Assembly: GCF_001905005.1 (NCBI RefSeq)
Contig: NZ_LWKZ01000012.1
Coordinates: 175,013 to 239,012 of the forward strand
Source of the DNA: Streptomyces sp. CB02923
GTDB lineage: Bacteria; Actinomycetota; Actinomycetes; Streptomycetales; Streptomycetaceae
Length of the DNA stretch: 64,000 nucleotides
Direction of reading: 5' to 3'
Shown here: piece after piece, positions 1-8,482 of the stretch
Numbering within the stretch: the first letter of the stretch is position 1
Layout: the number at the start of each line of letters is the position of its first letter
The notes under the pieces: model-generated
Seen by the model: the letters and a program-made list of their open reading frames with translations, nothing else
Told to the model about the DNA's origin: nothing
The model's database searches: none
Position numbers and translations under genes: made by a program

Positions 1-458
1 GTGCGGGGCTCGCCAAGATCCCGGACGGCTGGGCGGACCTGGTGATCGCGGACGTGTTCCGCGGTGCCCGTACCCCGGCGCACCTGACCAGCGCCGAGTT
101 CGCGGGGGAGGTCGCGCGGGCGCTGCGGCCCGGCGGCTGGTACGCGGCGAACCTCGCGGACGGCCCGCCGCTCGCCTTCGTACGGGCACAGGTCGCCACG
201 GTCCGTACGGTCTTCCCCGAGCTGTGCCTGACCGCCGACCCGGCTGTCCTGAGGGGCAAGCGTTTCGGGAACGCCGTACTGCTCGCCGCCGCCGGGCCGC
301 TCCCGGTCGCCGAGCTGACCCGGCGCGCCGCGACCGATCCGCAGCAAGGCCGGGTCGAACACGGGCGCGCGCTGCTGGACTTCACCGGAGGGGCGCAGGC
401 GGTGACGGACGCGACCGCGGTGGATTCGCCGTCCCCGCCGCCCGCCGTCTTCACCTGA
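1..458 (+). CDS. Spermidine synthase-like / SAM-dependent methyltransferase, C-terminal part
   Basis: The window opens inside this gene; the reading frame runs through base 3 with no stop before TGA at 456-458. The visible 152 residues contain a Rossmann-type strand ending in D-V-F (LVIADVF), then an ALRPGGWYAANLAD segment. That is the usual layout of class I methyltransferases and polyamine synthase-like proteins after motif II. The late part (GNAVLLAA) fits the last strands of spermidine synthase-like proteins. In this family the enzyme transfers an aminopropyl or methyl group from a SAM derivative, but the N-terminal cofactor motif is outside the window, so the substrate cannot be judged. 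The gene is convergent with the next one; only 67 bases of 12-bp repeats separate them. Confidence 0.7.
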   Translation, partial: AGLAKIPDGWADLVIADVFRGARTPAHLTSAEFAGEVARALRPGGWYAANLADGPPLAFVRAQVATVRTVFPELCLTADPAVLRGKRFGNAVLLAAAGPLPVAELTRRAATDPQQGRVEHGRALLDFTGGAQAVTDATAVDSPSPPPAVFT

Positions 459-506
459 GCGTTCGTCTGGGCGTTCATCTGGGCGTTCACCTGGGTGTGC
501 GTCTGG
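459..506. repeat. 12-bp tandem repeat, four copies
   Basis: Four consecutive 12-base units related to GCGTTCATCTGG begin directly after the stop of the first gene and fill the space to the convergent gene. Units differ by one to three bases. No function is visible. Confidence 0.7.
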
Positions 507-525
507 GCGCCGGTCAAGAGCCCGG

Positions 526-1137
526 TCAGGTCGCGTGGTTGTCCGTCTCGACCGTCGGCGGGTGGCCGTTCCAGGCGCAGATGACCGACGCGTGGCCCGC
601 GCCGCCCCGGAAGTCCACCCGGAGCCACTGGTCCTGCTGCCACACCTGCATCTGCCAGCCCGCGTCCGGGGTGGCCGACACCAGCTGGGCGGACCGAGTG
701 CCCATGTCGATGACCACCCGGCCGCCCGCGGTGGAGAAGCTCTGGACCGTGCTGCCCGTGGCGGGCGAGGTGCCGTCGCCGGGCGGAGGGTGCGGGCCGG
801 TACCCGTACCTTTTCCGCCACCGCCGGACACGCCACCGCCGGACGCGCTGCCGTCGGTTTCCTGCTGCTGGTCGCCCGGTTTCGTGGACGGTGCGGGGCG
901 GCGGGAGGCCGGTCCGGACGGGCGGGGCCGGTGCGTGGAGGAGGCGCGGGGTGAGGCGTCGCCGTCGGTTCCGGCGTGTGGGGACGGCGCGTTGTCGGAG
1001 CGCGGGAGCGCGCGCGGCGGGTCGTACGCCGTACCGGCCAGCACGGTGTGCACGCCGAACCACGACAGCGTGACGGCGGCGCCCGTTGCCAGCGTCCAGG
1101 CCGCCGTGTGAACCAGTCCTCTGTGCATCCGGCTCAT
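526..1137 (-). CDS. Membrane-anchored or secreted hypothetical protein
   Basis: 203-residue protein of unknown function. The chosen ATG at 1137 gives a short basic head (MSRMHRG), then one hydrophobic segment (about residues 8-31), consistent with a signal anchor or signal peptide. Residues about 35-120 are low complexity, rich in Pro, Ser, Thr and Gly. The C-terminal 75 residues form a compact Trp-rich domain (segments MQVWQQDQWLRVDF and ICAWNGHPP) that is probably the folded extracytoplasmic part. I do not recognise the family. It is divergent from the two-component system, with about 190 bases between the starts, so shared regulation is possible but unproven. A longer in-frame start at 1245 exists but would put 36 non-hydrophobic residues before the membrane segment. 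Confidence 0.6.
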   Translation of the reverse strand: MSRMHRGLVHTAAWTLATGAAVTLSWFGVHTVLAGTAYDPPRALPRSDNAPSPHAGTDGDASPRASSTHRPRPSGPASRRPAPSTKPGDQQQETDGSASGGGVSGGGGKGTGTGPHPPPGDGTSPATGSTVQSFSTAGGRVVIDMGTRSAQLVSATPDAGWQMQVWQQDQWLRVDFRGGAGHASVICAWNGHPPTVETDNHAT

Positions 1138-1328
1138 ATTGCACCACGTACCCGGCCGGGGCAGCGGGCCGGAGGTCCCGGGGCGAGCGGGACAAAGGCG
1201 GTGCCACGGGAGGTTCCGGGACGGGACGGATACCATGCGCAACACCGGCTGAAAAGCGGGCTGATGGCCTGCCTCCCGACGTCAATCCCAGGTAAAGAAG
1301 AGCACTCGAATGGCGTACGGTGCCGCCC

Positions 1329-2021
1329 ATGGCAAGTGTGCTCGTGGTCGAGGACGACCAGTTCGTGCGCTCGGCCCTCATCCGGCATCTGACCGAGGCG
1401 TCCCACACGGTACGCAGCGTCGGTACGGCCCTGGAGGCGCTGCGCGAGGTGGCCCACGTCGGCTTCGACGTGGTCATCCTGGATCTCGGCCTGCCCGACC
1501 TGGACGGGGCGGAGGCCCTGAAGATGCTGCGCGGGATCACCGACGTACCCGTGATCATCGCCACCGCGCGGGACGACGAGGCCGAGATCGTCCGGCTCCT
1601 GAACGACGGAGCCGACGACTACCTCACCAAGCCCTTCTCGGTGGAGCACCTCTCCGCCCGGATGGCCGCCGTGCTGCGCCGCTCCCGGGGCACCACCGCG
1701 GGCGGCGAACCGCCGTCCCGGGTGCTCCAGGTGGGCGGCCTGAGCATCGACCCGCTGCGCCGCCAGGCCGAACTGGACGGTACGGCGCTCGATCTGACCC
1801 GACGCGAGTTCGACCTGCTCGCCTTCCTCGCCGGCCGCCCGGGTGTCGTCGTGCCCCGCAGGGAACTGCTCGCCGAGGTCTGGCAGCAGTCGTACGGCGA
1901 CGACCAGACCATCGACGTCCACCTCTCCTGGCTGCGCCGCAAACTGGGCGAAACAGCCGCCCAGCCGCGGTATCTGCACACCCTGCGCGGGGTCGGCGTG
2001 AAGCTGGAACCGCCGCGGTGA
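1329..2021 (+). CDS. OmpR/PhoB-family response regulator
   Basis: 230-residue two-component response regulator. The receiver domain spans residues 1-120 with the acidic pair E8-D9/D10, phosphoacceptor D52 (VVILDLGLPD), switch residue T79 and conserved K101 (LTKPF). A winged-helix DNA-binding domain follows (about 130-228), with the family signature LTRREFDLLAFLA and the terminal HTLRGVGVKL. ATG 1329 is preferred because the protein then begins MASVLVVEDD as the family does; a GTG three codons upstream is possible. The sensor kinase follows in the same direction, so the pair is probably one operon. The signal sensed cannot be inferred. Confidence 0.93.
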   Translation: MASVLVVEDDQFVRSALIRHLTEASHTVRSVGTALEALREVAHVGFDVVILDLGLPDLDGAEALKMLRGITDVPVIIATARDDEAEIVRLLNDGADDYLTKPFSVEHLSARMAAVLRRSRGTTAGGEPPSRVLQVGGLSIDPLRRQAELDGTALDLTRREFDLLAFLAGRPGVVVPRRELLAEVWQQSYGDDQTIDVHLSWLRRKLGETAAQPRYLHTLRGVGVKLEPPR

Positions 2022-2028
2022 CGCCTGC

Positions 2029-2125
2029 GCGGACCGGGTGCCGCGGGACGTACGCGCCGGAGCCGCTCGCGCGGACCGGGTGCCGCCGGGCGTACGCGCC
2101 GGAGCCGCCCGCGCGGGCCGGACGC
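2029..2125. repeat. Tandem repeat of about 44 bp between regulator and kinase
   Basis: Two and a half imperfect copies of a GC-rich unit (CGCGCGGACCGGGTGCCGC followed by GTACGCGCCGGAGCCG) separate the stop of the response regulator from the kinase start. They leave the kinase frame open upstream, so its start is ambiguous between GTG 2038 and GTG 2155. Confidence 0.65.
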
Positions 2126-2154
2126 CTCCCGGCGGCCCTGCCGGAGCCGTCGCC

Positions 2155-3600
2155 GTGAGATGGGCCCTGGTCAAGGTGTGCCTGGCCGTCACCGCGATGG
2201 TCGTGGTGGCCTTCGCCGTACCGCTCGGGCTCGTCGTCAAGGAGATGGCCAAGGACCGCGCGTTCTCCAACGCCGAACGGCAGGCGGCCACCATCGGCCC
2301 CGTCCTGGCCATCACCACCGACCACGCGCAGCTGGCACGCGCCGTCGCCAGCGCCGAGAGCGGACCCGGAGGCTACATCGGCGTCCACGTACCGGCGGGC
2401 GGAAAGGGCGGCGAGCCCGCCGAGATCGGCTCCCGCCGGGCCAGGCCGGGGGACGTCGACGCCGCGGTCGAACTCGGCCGTGCCTCCGTCACTCCCGTGC
2501 CCGGCGGCTCGGTACTGCTCCAGCCCACCGCCGTGGCCTCCGGCATCGCGGTGGTCGAGGTGTACGTGCCGGACGCCGCGCTCACCAACGGCGTCACCAC
2601 CTCCTGGGTGCTGCTGGCCGGCGTCGGCCTCGCGCTGATCGTCGGCTCGGTCGCCGTCGCCGACCGCCTCGGCACCCGTATGGTGCGCCCCGCCGAACGC
2701 CTCGCCGGCGCCGCCCACGACCTCGGCCGGGGCGAACTGGGCGTACGCGTACGGGAGGACGGCCCCAGGGAACTGCGCTCGGCCGCCGCCGCGTTCAACG
2801 CGATGGCGGACCAGGTCGTCCAGCTCCTGGCCAACGAACGCGAGCTGGCCGCCGACCTTTCCCACCGCCTGCGCACCCCGCTGACCGTGCTGCGCCTGAA
2901 CGCCGCCTCGCTCGGCGAGGGGCCGGCCGCCGACCAGACCCGGGAGGCGGTCGCCCAGCTGGAGCGTGAGGTCGACCAGATCATCCGCACCGCCCGGCAG
3001 CAGAAGGCGCACGCCCGGCAGGCGGCCTTCGCGGCCGGCTGCGACGCGGCCGAGGTGATCCGGGAGCGGATGGACTTCTGGTCGGCGCTCGCGGAGGACG
3101 AGGGGCGCACGGTGCGCGTCGCGGGCGCGGACCGGCCGGTACGCGTCCCCGTCGCACGCCCCGACCTCGCCGCGGCGCTGGACGCGATGCTCGGCAACGT
3201 CTTCCGGCACACCTCCGAAGGCACCGCCTTCGCGGTGGACGTGCACAACGCCGAGGACGCGGTGATCGTGCTGGTCTCGGACGCCGGGCCGGGCATCGAC
3301 GACCCGGACGCGGCCCTGCGGCGCGGCCACGGGGACGGCGGGGACGGGTCCACCGGGCTCGGCCTGGACATCGTGCGGCGGCTCGCGGAGACGACCGGCG
3401 GGGACGTCCGCATCGGCCGGTCCGTGCTGGGCGGCACCGAGGTGCGGGTGTGGCTGGCGCTGGACGGCGCCCGGCGGGCCCGCGCGGGACGCCGCCGGCA
3501 CACCGGACACCGCCTGCGCCGACGGCTGGGGCGGCGCCTGGGCCGCTCGCGGGGGCGGCGGGCGGCAGGGCGTACGCAGGCCGGTTCCGGTGGAGGGTGA
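2155..3600 (+). CDS. Two-component sensor histidine kinase
   Basis: 481-residue membrane kinase. GTG 2155 puts the first membrane helix at residues 4-28; an extracytoplasmic sensor region follows to about residue 145, then a second helix (WVLLAGVGLALIVGSVAV) and a HAMP linker. The dimerisation H-box is LAADLSHRLRTPLTVL (His near 236). The ATPase has the N-box (MLGNVFRHTSEG), G1 box (SDAGPGID) and G2 box (STGLGLDIV). It would autophosphorylate on the H-box His and pass phosphate to D52 of the upstream regulator. After the G2 box comes an Arg-rich tail of about 45 residues (repeated RR/GRR), which is uncommon and probably disordered. The upstream GTG at 2038 lies inside the repeat and is less likely. 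Confidence 0.9.
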   Translation: MRWALVKVCLAVTAMVVVAFAVPLGLVVKEMAKDRAFSNAERQAATIGPVLAITTDHAQLARAVASAESGPGGYIGVHVPAGGKGGEPAEIGSRRARPGDVDAAVELGRASVTPVPGGSVLLQPTAVASGIAVVEVYVPDAALTNGVTTSWVLLAGVGLALIVGSVAVADRLGTRMVRPAERLAGAAHDLGRGELGVRVREDGPRELRSAAAAFNAMADQVVQLLANERELAADLSHRLRTPLTVLRLNAASLGEGPAADQTREAVAQLEREVDQIIRTARQQKAHARQAAFAAGCDAAEVIRERMDFWSALAEDEGRTVRVAGADRPVRVPVARPDLAAALDAMLGNVFRHTSEGTAFAVDVHNAEDAVIVLVSDAGPGIDDPDAALRRGHGDGGDGSTGLGLDIVRRLAETTGGDVRIGRSVLGGTEVRVWLALDGARRARAGRRRHTGHRLRRRLGRRLGRSRGRRAAGRTQAGSGGG

Positions 3601-3872
3601 GCGGCCCCGGGCGCGGTCGGCACCGGGCGCGGTCGGAACCGGGCCGGGTCCGGGCCGGGTCCGGGGCGGGTCCGGGGCGTCCGGTGGCCCGTTCGGCCGC
3701 CGTGCTTAACCGGTCCCTTTCGGTCCCTTAAGAGCGCCATAAGACTTCCATATGCATCGCTGAAACCGCCTTTTGCCCGTTTCCTGATCGCTAGCGTGCG
3801 GGACGCACCACCACACCACTGCACCACCGCACCACCGTCTCTCCCCCCCCACGACGAACAGGCAGGCACGAC

Positions 3873-4919
3873 ATGAGTTCCACGGCACACCGCCGCCGCA
3901 AGAGCCGCAAGGCCAAGCTGATCGGTACGGCCGCGGCGGCGGCGCTGGCAGCGGGCGGCGCCTTCGCCGTCGCCGGTTCGGCGCTGGCCACCAAGGCACC
4001 GGAAGCCGGTACGGCGGCCAAGTCAGGCGGTGCCTTCACCCCGTACATCGACACGTCCCTGTACCCCGCGTACGACATGGCCGACACCGTCTCGAAGACC
4101 GGTGTGAAGACCTTCAACCTCGCCTTCGTCACCTCCGGCGGCGGCTGCGAACCGAAGTGGGGCGGCGCGGGCGCGCTGGGCGACGACGCGGTGGCCAAGC
4201 AGATACCGGCACTGCGCAAGGCCGGCGGCGACGTACGGGTCTCCTTCGGCGGCGCCAACGGCTCCGAACTCGGACTGGCGTGCAAGTCGGCGGCCGAGCT
4301 GGCCGCCGCGTACGGCAAGGTCGTCGACAAGTTCGCCCTCAAGAAGGTCGACTTCGACATCGAGGGCGGCGCGCTGCCGGACGCCGCGGCCAACACCCGG
4401 CGCGCCCAGGCCATCGCGCAGCTCCAGAAGAAGCACCCCGGCCTGGACGTCTCCTTCACGCTGCCGGTCATGCCCGAGGGCCTGACGCAGGACGGCGTGA
4501 ACCTGGTCGCCGACGCCAAGAAGAACGGCGTGAAGATCTCCGCCGTCAACATCATGGCGATGGACTACGGCGCTTCCTACGACGGCGACATGGGCACGTA
4601 CGCCGTCCAGGCCGCCACCGCCACCCAGGGGCAGCTCAAGAAGACGCTCGGCCTCGGTGACGCGGCCGCCTGGAAGGCCGTCGCCGTGACCCCGATGATC
4701 GGCGTCAACGACGTGCAGAAGGAGATATTCACGGTCGAGGACGCCAAGGAACTGGTCACGTTCGCACAGTCCAAGCACCTCGCCTGGCTGTCGATGTGGT
4801 CCTCGACGCGCGACAAGGCGTGTCTCGGCGGCCCCCAGAACTCGGCTCAGCCGACGTGCAGTTCCCTCTCCCAGAACCCGCTCGACTTCACCAAGGCGCT
4901 CGGCTCCTACCAGGGCTGA
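3873..4919 (+). CDS. Secreted GH18 chitinase-like glycoside hydrolase
   Basis: 348-residue exported protein. The N-terminus is a long basic signal peptide (RRRKSRKAK, then an Ala-rich hydrophobic stretch ending near ALA at residue 40). The mature part is one GH18-type TIM barrel: the catalytic strand reads KKVDFDIEGG, giving the family D-x-D-x-E pattern with acid/base E164. The SxGG-like strand (VRVSFGGANG) and MDYG motif (IMAMDYGASYDG) are present. GH18 enzymes cleave chitin by substrate-assisted catalysis. No carbohydrate-binding module is visible. The gene ends against the convergent beta-glucosidase and shares a strong bidirectional terminator with it. Confidence 0.9.
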   Translation: MSSTAHRRRKSRKAKLIGTAAAAALAAGGAFAVAGSALATKAPEAGTAAKSGGAFTPYIDTSLYPAYDMADTVSKTGVKTFNLAFVTSGGGCEPKWGGAGALGDDAVAKQIPALRKAGGDVRVSFGGANGSELGLACKSAAELAAAYGKVVDKFALKKVDFDIEGGALPDAAANTRRAQAIAQLQKKHPGLDVSFTLPVMPEGLTQDGVNLVADAKKNGVKISAVNIMAMDYGASYDGDMGTYAVQAATATQGQLKKTLGLGDAAAWKAVAVTPMIGVNDVQKEIFTVEDAKELVTFAQSKHLAWLSMWSSTRDKACLGGPQNSAQPTCSSLSQNPLDFTKALGSYQG

Positions 4920-4945
4920 CCGGCACCACGAAGCCACACCCCCGG

Positions 4946-4983
4946 GCGGGACACAGCGGCCACCCCCCACCGCTGTGTCCCGC
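4946..4983. terminator. Bidirectional hairpin terminator
   Basis: Perfect 14-bp inverted repeat (GCGGGACACAGCGG and its complement) around a 10-base loop, between the convergent chitinase and beta-glucosidase genes. Confidence 0.85.
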
Positions 4984-5004
4984 CGCTCTGGTGAAGGCGT
5001 CGCA

Positions 5005-6456
5005 TCAGGCGGTCACATCGCTGCTCAGGGTGGGCAGTTCGTTCGTGCGCGCCACGCCCGCGTACCAGTGGGCACTCGACTTGGGCGTACGGGCCTGCGT
5101 CGTGAAGTCCACGTACACCGATCCGAACCGCTTGCTGTAGCCGTACGCCCACTCGAAGTTGTCCATCAGCGACCACAGGAAGTAGCCGCGCAGGTCGGCG
5201 CCGTCGGTGAGCGCGCGGTGCGCGGCGGCGAGGTGCGCGTGGACGTAGGCGATGCGCTCCGGGTCGTGCACCGCGCCCTCGGCGTCGGGCCGGTCGTCGT
5301 AGGCCGCGCCGTTCTCGGTGACGAACAGAGGCAGGCCGGGGGCCTCCCGGTGGCAGCGCATGAGCAGGTCGTAGAGGCCGGTCGGGTCCACGGACCAGCC
5401 CATCGCCGTGCGGTCGCCCGGCGGCTGGTGGAAAGCGACCCGGTCGCCGCCCGGCCAGGGCGAACGGGCCCCGGCGCCGTGCCCGTCGTGCCGCGGCGGA
5501 GGGGCGTTGTCAGTGCTGCCTGATACCACTGTGGGTGTGTAGTAGTTGATGCCCAGCGCGTCGAGGGGGTGCTTGATGACGGTGAGATCGCCATCGCGGA
5601 CGAAGGTCCAGTCGGTGATACGCGCGGTGTCCGCGAGGAGGTCCGCGGGATATGCGCCGTGCAGCAGGGGCCCGGTGAAGATACGCGTCGCCAGCGCGTC
5701 GATCCGCCGCTGAGCGTCCAGGTCCGCGGGCGCGTCGGAGCGGGCCCGCACGGCCGCCGGATTGAGGCTGATCATGATCCGGCCACGGGCGGGCAGCGCG
5801 GCGCGCAGCGCCTGGGCGGCGAGCCCGTGTGCGAGGTTGAGGTGGTGCGCGGCACGCAGAGCGGCTGCGGGGTCGGTTCGGCCGGGCGCGTGCACCCCCG
5901 ACCCGTAACCGAGGAACGCGCTGCACCACGGCTCGTTGAGGGTGGTCCACCACTCGACACGGTCGCCGAGGGCTTCCGCCACGATCGCCGCGTAGTCGGC
6001 GAAGCGCTGCGCGGTGTCCCGGTGCGGCCAGCCGCCTCCCGAGGCGGAGCCGCCGTGGATGTCGGCCTCCAGCTCCTGCGGCAGGTCCCAGTGGTAGAGC
6101 GTGAGCACCGGCCGGATGCCGTGGGCGAGGAGGTCGTCGACGAGCCGGCGGTAGAAGTCGAGCCCGCGCTGTACGGCGGGCCCGCGGCCGGTCGGCTGGA
6201 CCCGCGGCCAGGAGACGGAGAAGCGGTAGGCGCCGAGGCCCAGGGCGGACATCAGCTCCACGTCCTCGTGGCGCCGGTGGAAGTGGTCGACGGCGACGTC
6301 ACCGGTGTCGCCCCCGGCGACCTTGCCGGGGGTGTGACTGAAGGTGTCCCAGATCGACGGGGTGCGGCCGCCCTCCCGGGCGGCACCCTCGACCTGATAG
6401 GCGGCGGTGGCCGCACCCCAGACGAAGCCGGGCGGAAAGCGAAGGGGGCTGGACAT
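5005..6456 (-). CDS. bglC: GH1 beta-glucosidase (BglC-like)
   Basis: 483-residue family GH1 enzyme without signal peptide, so cytoplasmic. The N-terminal GH1 signature [18 protein letters not shown] is present. The acid/base is E175 in TLNEPW and the nucleophile E381 in [14 protein letters not shown] 6456 follows GGGAG with a 7-base gap. It lies downstream of a CUT1-type sugar importer with an adjacent CebR regulator. That is the known Streptomyces arrangement in which BglC splits imported cellobiose and cello-oligosaccharides to glucose. A 208-base gap separates it from the importer, so it may have its own promoter; I see no perfect CebR palindrome there. Confidence 0.92.
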   Translation of the reverse strand: MSSPLRFPPGFVWGAATAAYQVEGAAREGGRTPSIWDTFSHTPGKVAGGDTGDVAVDHFHRRHEDVELMSALGLGAYRFSVSWPRVQPTGRGPAVQRGLDFYRRLVDDLLAHGIRPVLTLYHWDLPQELEADIHGGSASGGGWPHRDTAQRFADYAAIVAEALGDRVEWWTTLNEPWCSAFLGYGSGVHAPGRTDPAAALRAAHHLNLAHGLAAQALRAALPARGRIMISLNPAAVRARSDAPADLDAQRRIDALATRIFTGPLLHGAYPADLLADTARITDWTFVRDGDLTVIKHPLDALGINYYTPTVVSGSTDNAPPPRHDGHGAGARSPWPGGDRVAFHQPPGDRTAMGWSVDPTGLYDLLMRCHREAPGLPLFVTENGAAYDDRPDAEGAVHDPERIAYVHAHLAAAHRALTDGADLRGYFLWSLMDNFEWAYGYSKRFGSVYVDFTTQARTPKSSAHWYAGVARTNELPTLSSDVTA

Positions 6457-6537
6457 GGCGGTACTCCCGTTCACGAGGACGCGGCACACGGCACGGGCCG
6501 TGCGGAGCGCGTGGCGCGAGTGGTGCATGTGGAGCGG

Positions 6538-6648
6538 CTGGTGCGGATGGTTGGACTGGTGCGGATGGTTCGACTGGTTCGCGGAGACGGCCCGGCCCGC
6601 GGGCAGACTCGTACGGAGCCGGAGCCGGAGCCGGAGCCCGGGGAGTGG
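6538..6648. repeat. Short tandem repeats in the bglC upstream gap
   Basis: Two copies of an 18-base unit (GCGGATGGTTGGACTGGT and a close variant) are followed by four GGAGCC hexamers. They fill much of the gap between the importer's last gene and bglC; the only visible regulatory potential is their position. Confidence 0.55.
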
Positions 6649-6664
6649 CGTGGCGGCTCACCGG

Positions 6665-7507
6665 TCAGCCCTTGACCGCGCCCTGCATGATCCCCCCGAC
6701 GATCTGCTTGCCGAACAGGACGAACGCGACGAGCAGCGGCAGCGTGCCCAGCAGCGCGCCCGCCATGATCACGGACTGGTCGGGGATGTAGCCGCGCCCG
6801 AGACCGGTCAACGCCACCTGCACGGTCGGGTTGCCGTTCTGCGTCAGCGCGATGATCGGCCAGAAGAAGTCGTTCCACGCCTGGACGAAGGTCAGCAGAC
6901 CGAGCACCGCCATCGCGGGCCGCGCGGCCGGGAAGACGACGTGCCACACCACGCGCCAGCTGTTCGCGCCGTCCGTGCGCGCCGCCTCGATCAGCTCGGT
7001 CGGCAGGGCCTGGAGCAGGTACTGCCGCATGAAGAAGACACCGAAGGCGCTGACGAGGGTGGGCAGGATGACCGCCTGCAACTGGTCGGTCCACTCCAGC
7101 TCGGCGACGGTCATGAACAGCGGTACGACACTGAGCTGCGGCGGCACCATCATCGTGCCGATCACCAGCAACAGCAGCAGCTTCTTCGCCCGGAAGCGCA
7201 GCTTGGCGAAGGCGAACCCGGCGACGGTCGAGAACACCACCGTGCCCGCCGCGATCGTCGTGGCGACCACTGTGGTGTTCAGCAGCGCCGCGCCCATGTT
7301 GGCGTCGGACCAGGCCGTACCGAGGTTCTTGAGCAGATTCCCGCCGAACCAGAACGGCGGCGGCGTCTGCGCGAGCCGGGTGTTGCTGCGGGAGGCGGCG
7401 ACGGCGGTCCACAGCAGCGGGAAGAGCGACCCGGCGGTGAAGAGGATCAGCACCACATAGGTCACCTTGCCGCCGTGCAGCTGCCGCCCGGCGCGTCGGG
7501 TTGTCAT
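6665..7507 (-). CDS. cebG: Sugar ABC transporter permease (CebG/MalG type)
   Basis: 280-residue inner-membrane permease of the carbohydrate uptake CUT1 class. Six hydrophobic segments are visible. The EAA loop that contacts the ATPase reads ELIEAARTDGANSWRVVWHVVFPAARP. ATG 7507 follows GAGGAGGAG. It sits 9 bases after the companion permease and is the last of three importer genes, so one operon. As in other Streptomyces ceb clusters, no ATPase gene is present; the shared MsiK ATPase encoded elsewhere is the expected partner (family knowledge). Its expected job is cellobiose/cellotriose uptake. Confidence 0.88.
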   Translation of the reverse strand: MTTRRAGRQLHGGKVTYVVLILFTAGSLFPLLWTAVAASRSNTRLAQTPPPFWFGGNLLKNLGTAWSDANMGAALLNTTVVATTIAAGTVVFSTVAGFAFAKLRFRAKKLLLLLVIGTMMVPPQLSVVPLFMTVAELEWTDQLQAVILPTLVSAFGVFFMRQYLLQALPTELIEAARTDGANSWRVVWHVVFPAARPAMAVLGLLTFVQAWNDFFWPIIALTQNGNPTVQVALTGLGRGYIPDQSVIMAGALLGTLPLLVAFVLFGKQIVGGIMQGAVKG

Positions 7508-7516
7508 GGCTCCTCC

Positions 7517-8479
7517 TCACTGGTTCGTACGCAGCCGGCGGGCGACCAGCGCGTTGACCGCGGCGATCACCAGCAGGATCAGGAACATCGTCCAGGCGAT
7601 GGCCGAGGCCCGGCCGAGATGGAGGTTCACCCACCCCTGCTCGTACAGATACAGGCCCAGGGTCTGGTACTGGTGATCGGCGCCCCCCGAAGCACCGGCG
7701 CTCCCGCTGAACAGCAGCGGCTCGCCGAACAACTGCGTGGCACCGATCGTCGAGACGACGCAGGTGAACAGGATCGTCGGACGCAGCGACGGGACCGTGA
7801 CGTACCGGAACTGCTGCCACCGGGAGGCGCCGTCCAGCGCCGCCGACTCGTACAGGTCGTGCGGGATGGCCTGCATGGCGGCGAGGTAGATCAGTGCGTT
7901 GTACCCCGTCCACCGCCAGATGACGATTGTGGAGACCGCCAGCTTGGCGCTCCACGGACCGTTCTCCCAGTCGATGCCGTCCAGACCGGCCGTGCCCAGC
8001 AGCCAGTTGACCAGCCCGTAGTCGCGCCCGAAGAGCAGCACGAACACCAGTGTCGCGGCGGCCACCGAGGTGGCGTACGGCGTGAGCACCGCCACCCGGA
8101 AGAACATCGAGCCGCGCAGCCGGTAGTGGAGCAGATGCGCGAGGCCCAGCGCCATCAGCAGCTGCGGAACGGTCGAGACGACGCCGATGACGAACGTGTT
8201 CCCGAGCGCGTTCCAGAAGAAGTCGTCGCCCAGCAGCCGGGTGAAGTTGCGCAGCCCCGCCCACTCCATGTCGGTGGGTGCGGTCAGCTCCACACGGTGC
8301 AGCGCGGCCCACCCCGTGTAGAGGAGGGGGAAGAGCCCGAAGGCGGCGAAGAAGAGGAAGAAGGGGGCGATGCAGACGTACGGACTCCAGCGCAGGTCGC
8401 GCCGGTAGCGGCGGCTGCGGCGCTCCCGGGCGCGGACGGCGGCGGGGCTGTCGCAGGAGTGGACCGTCCGGCCGTCCAC
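7517..8479 (-). CDS. cebF: Sugar ABC transporter permease (CebF/MalF type)
   Basis: 320-residue permease. The first membrane helix starts near residue 33 (YVCIAPFFLFFAAFGLFPLLY) and five more follow. The EAA loop is DLYESAALDGASRWQQFRYVTVPSLRP. The GTG start at 8479 lies 3 bases after the stop of the binding-protein gene, so translation is probably coupled. The N-terminal 30 residues are strongly basic, as usual for these permeases. Together with the next permease it forms the channel for the lipoprotein-delivered sugar. Confidence 0.87.
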   Translation of the reverse strand: MDGRTVHSCDSPAAVRARERRSRRYRRDLRWSPYVCIAPFFLFFAAFGLFPLLYTGWAALHRVELTAPTDMEWAGLRNFTRLLGDDFFWNALGNTFVIGVVSTVPQLLMALGLAHLLHYRLRGSMFFRVAVLTPYATSVAAATLVFVLLFGRDYGLVNWLLGTAGLDGIDWENGPWSAKLAVSTIVIWRWTGYNALIYLAAMQAIPHDLYESAALDGASRWQQFRYVTVPSLRPTILFTCVVSTIGATQLFGEPLLFSGSAGASGGADHQYQTLGLYLYEQGWVNLHLGRASAIAWTMFLILLVIAAVNALVARRLRTNQ

Positions 8480-8482
8480 GGC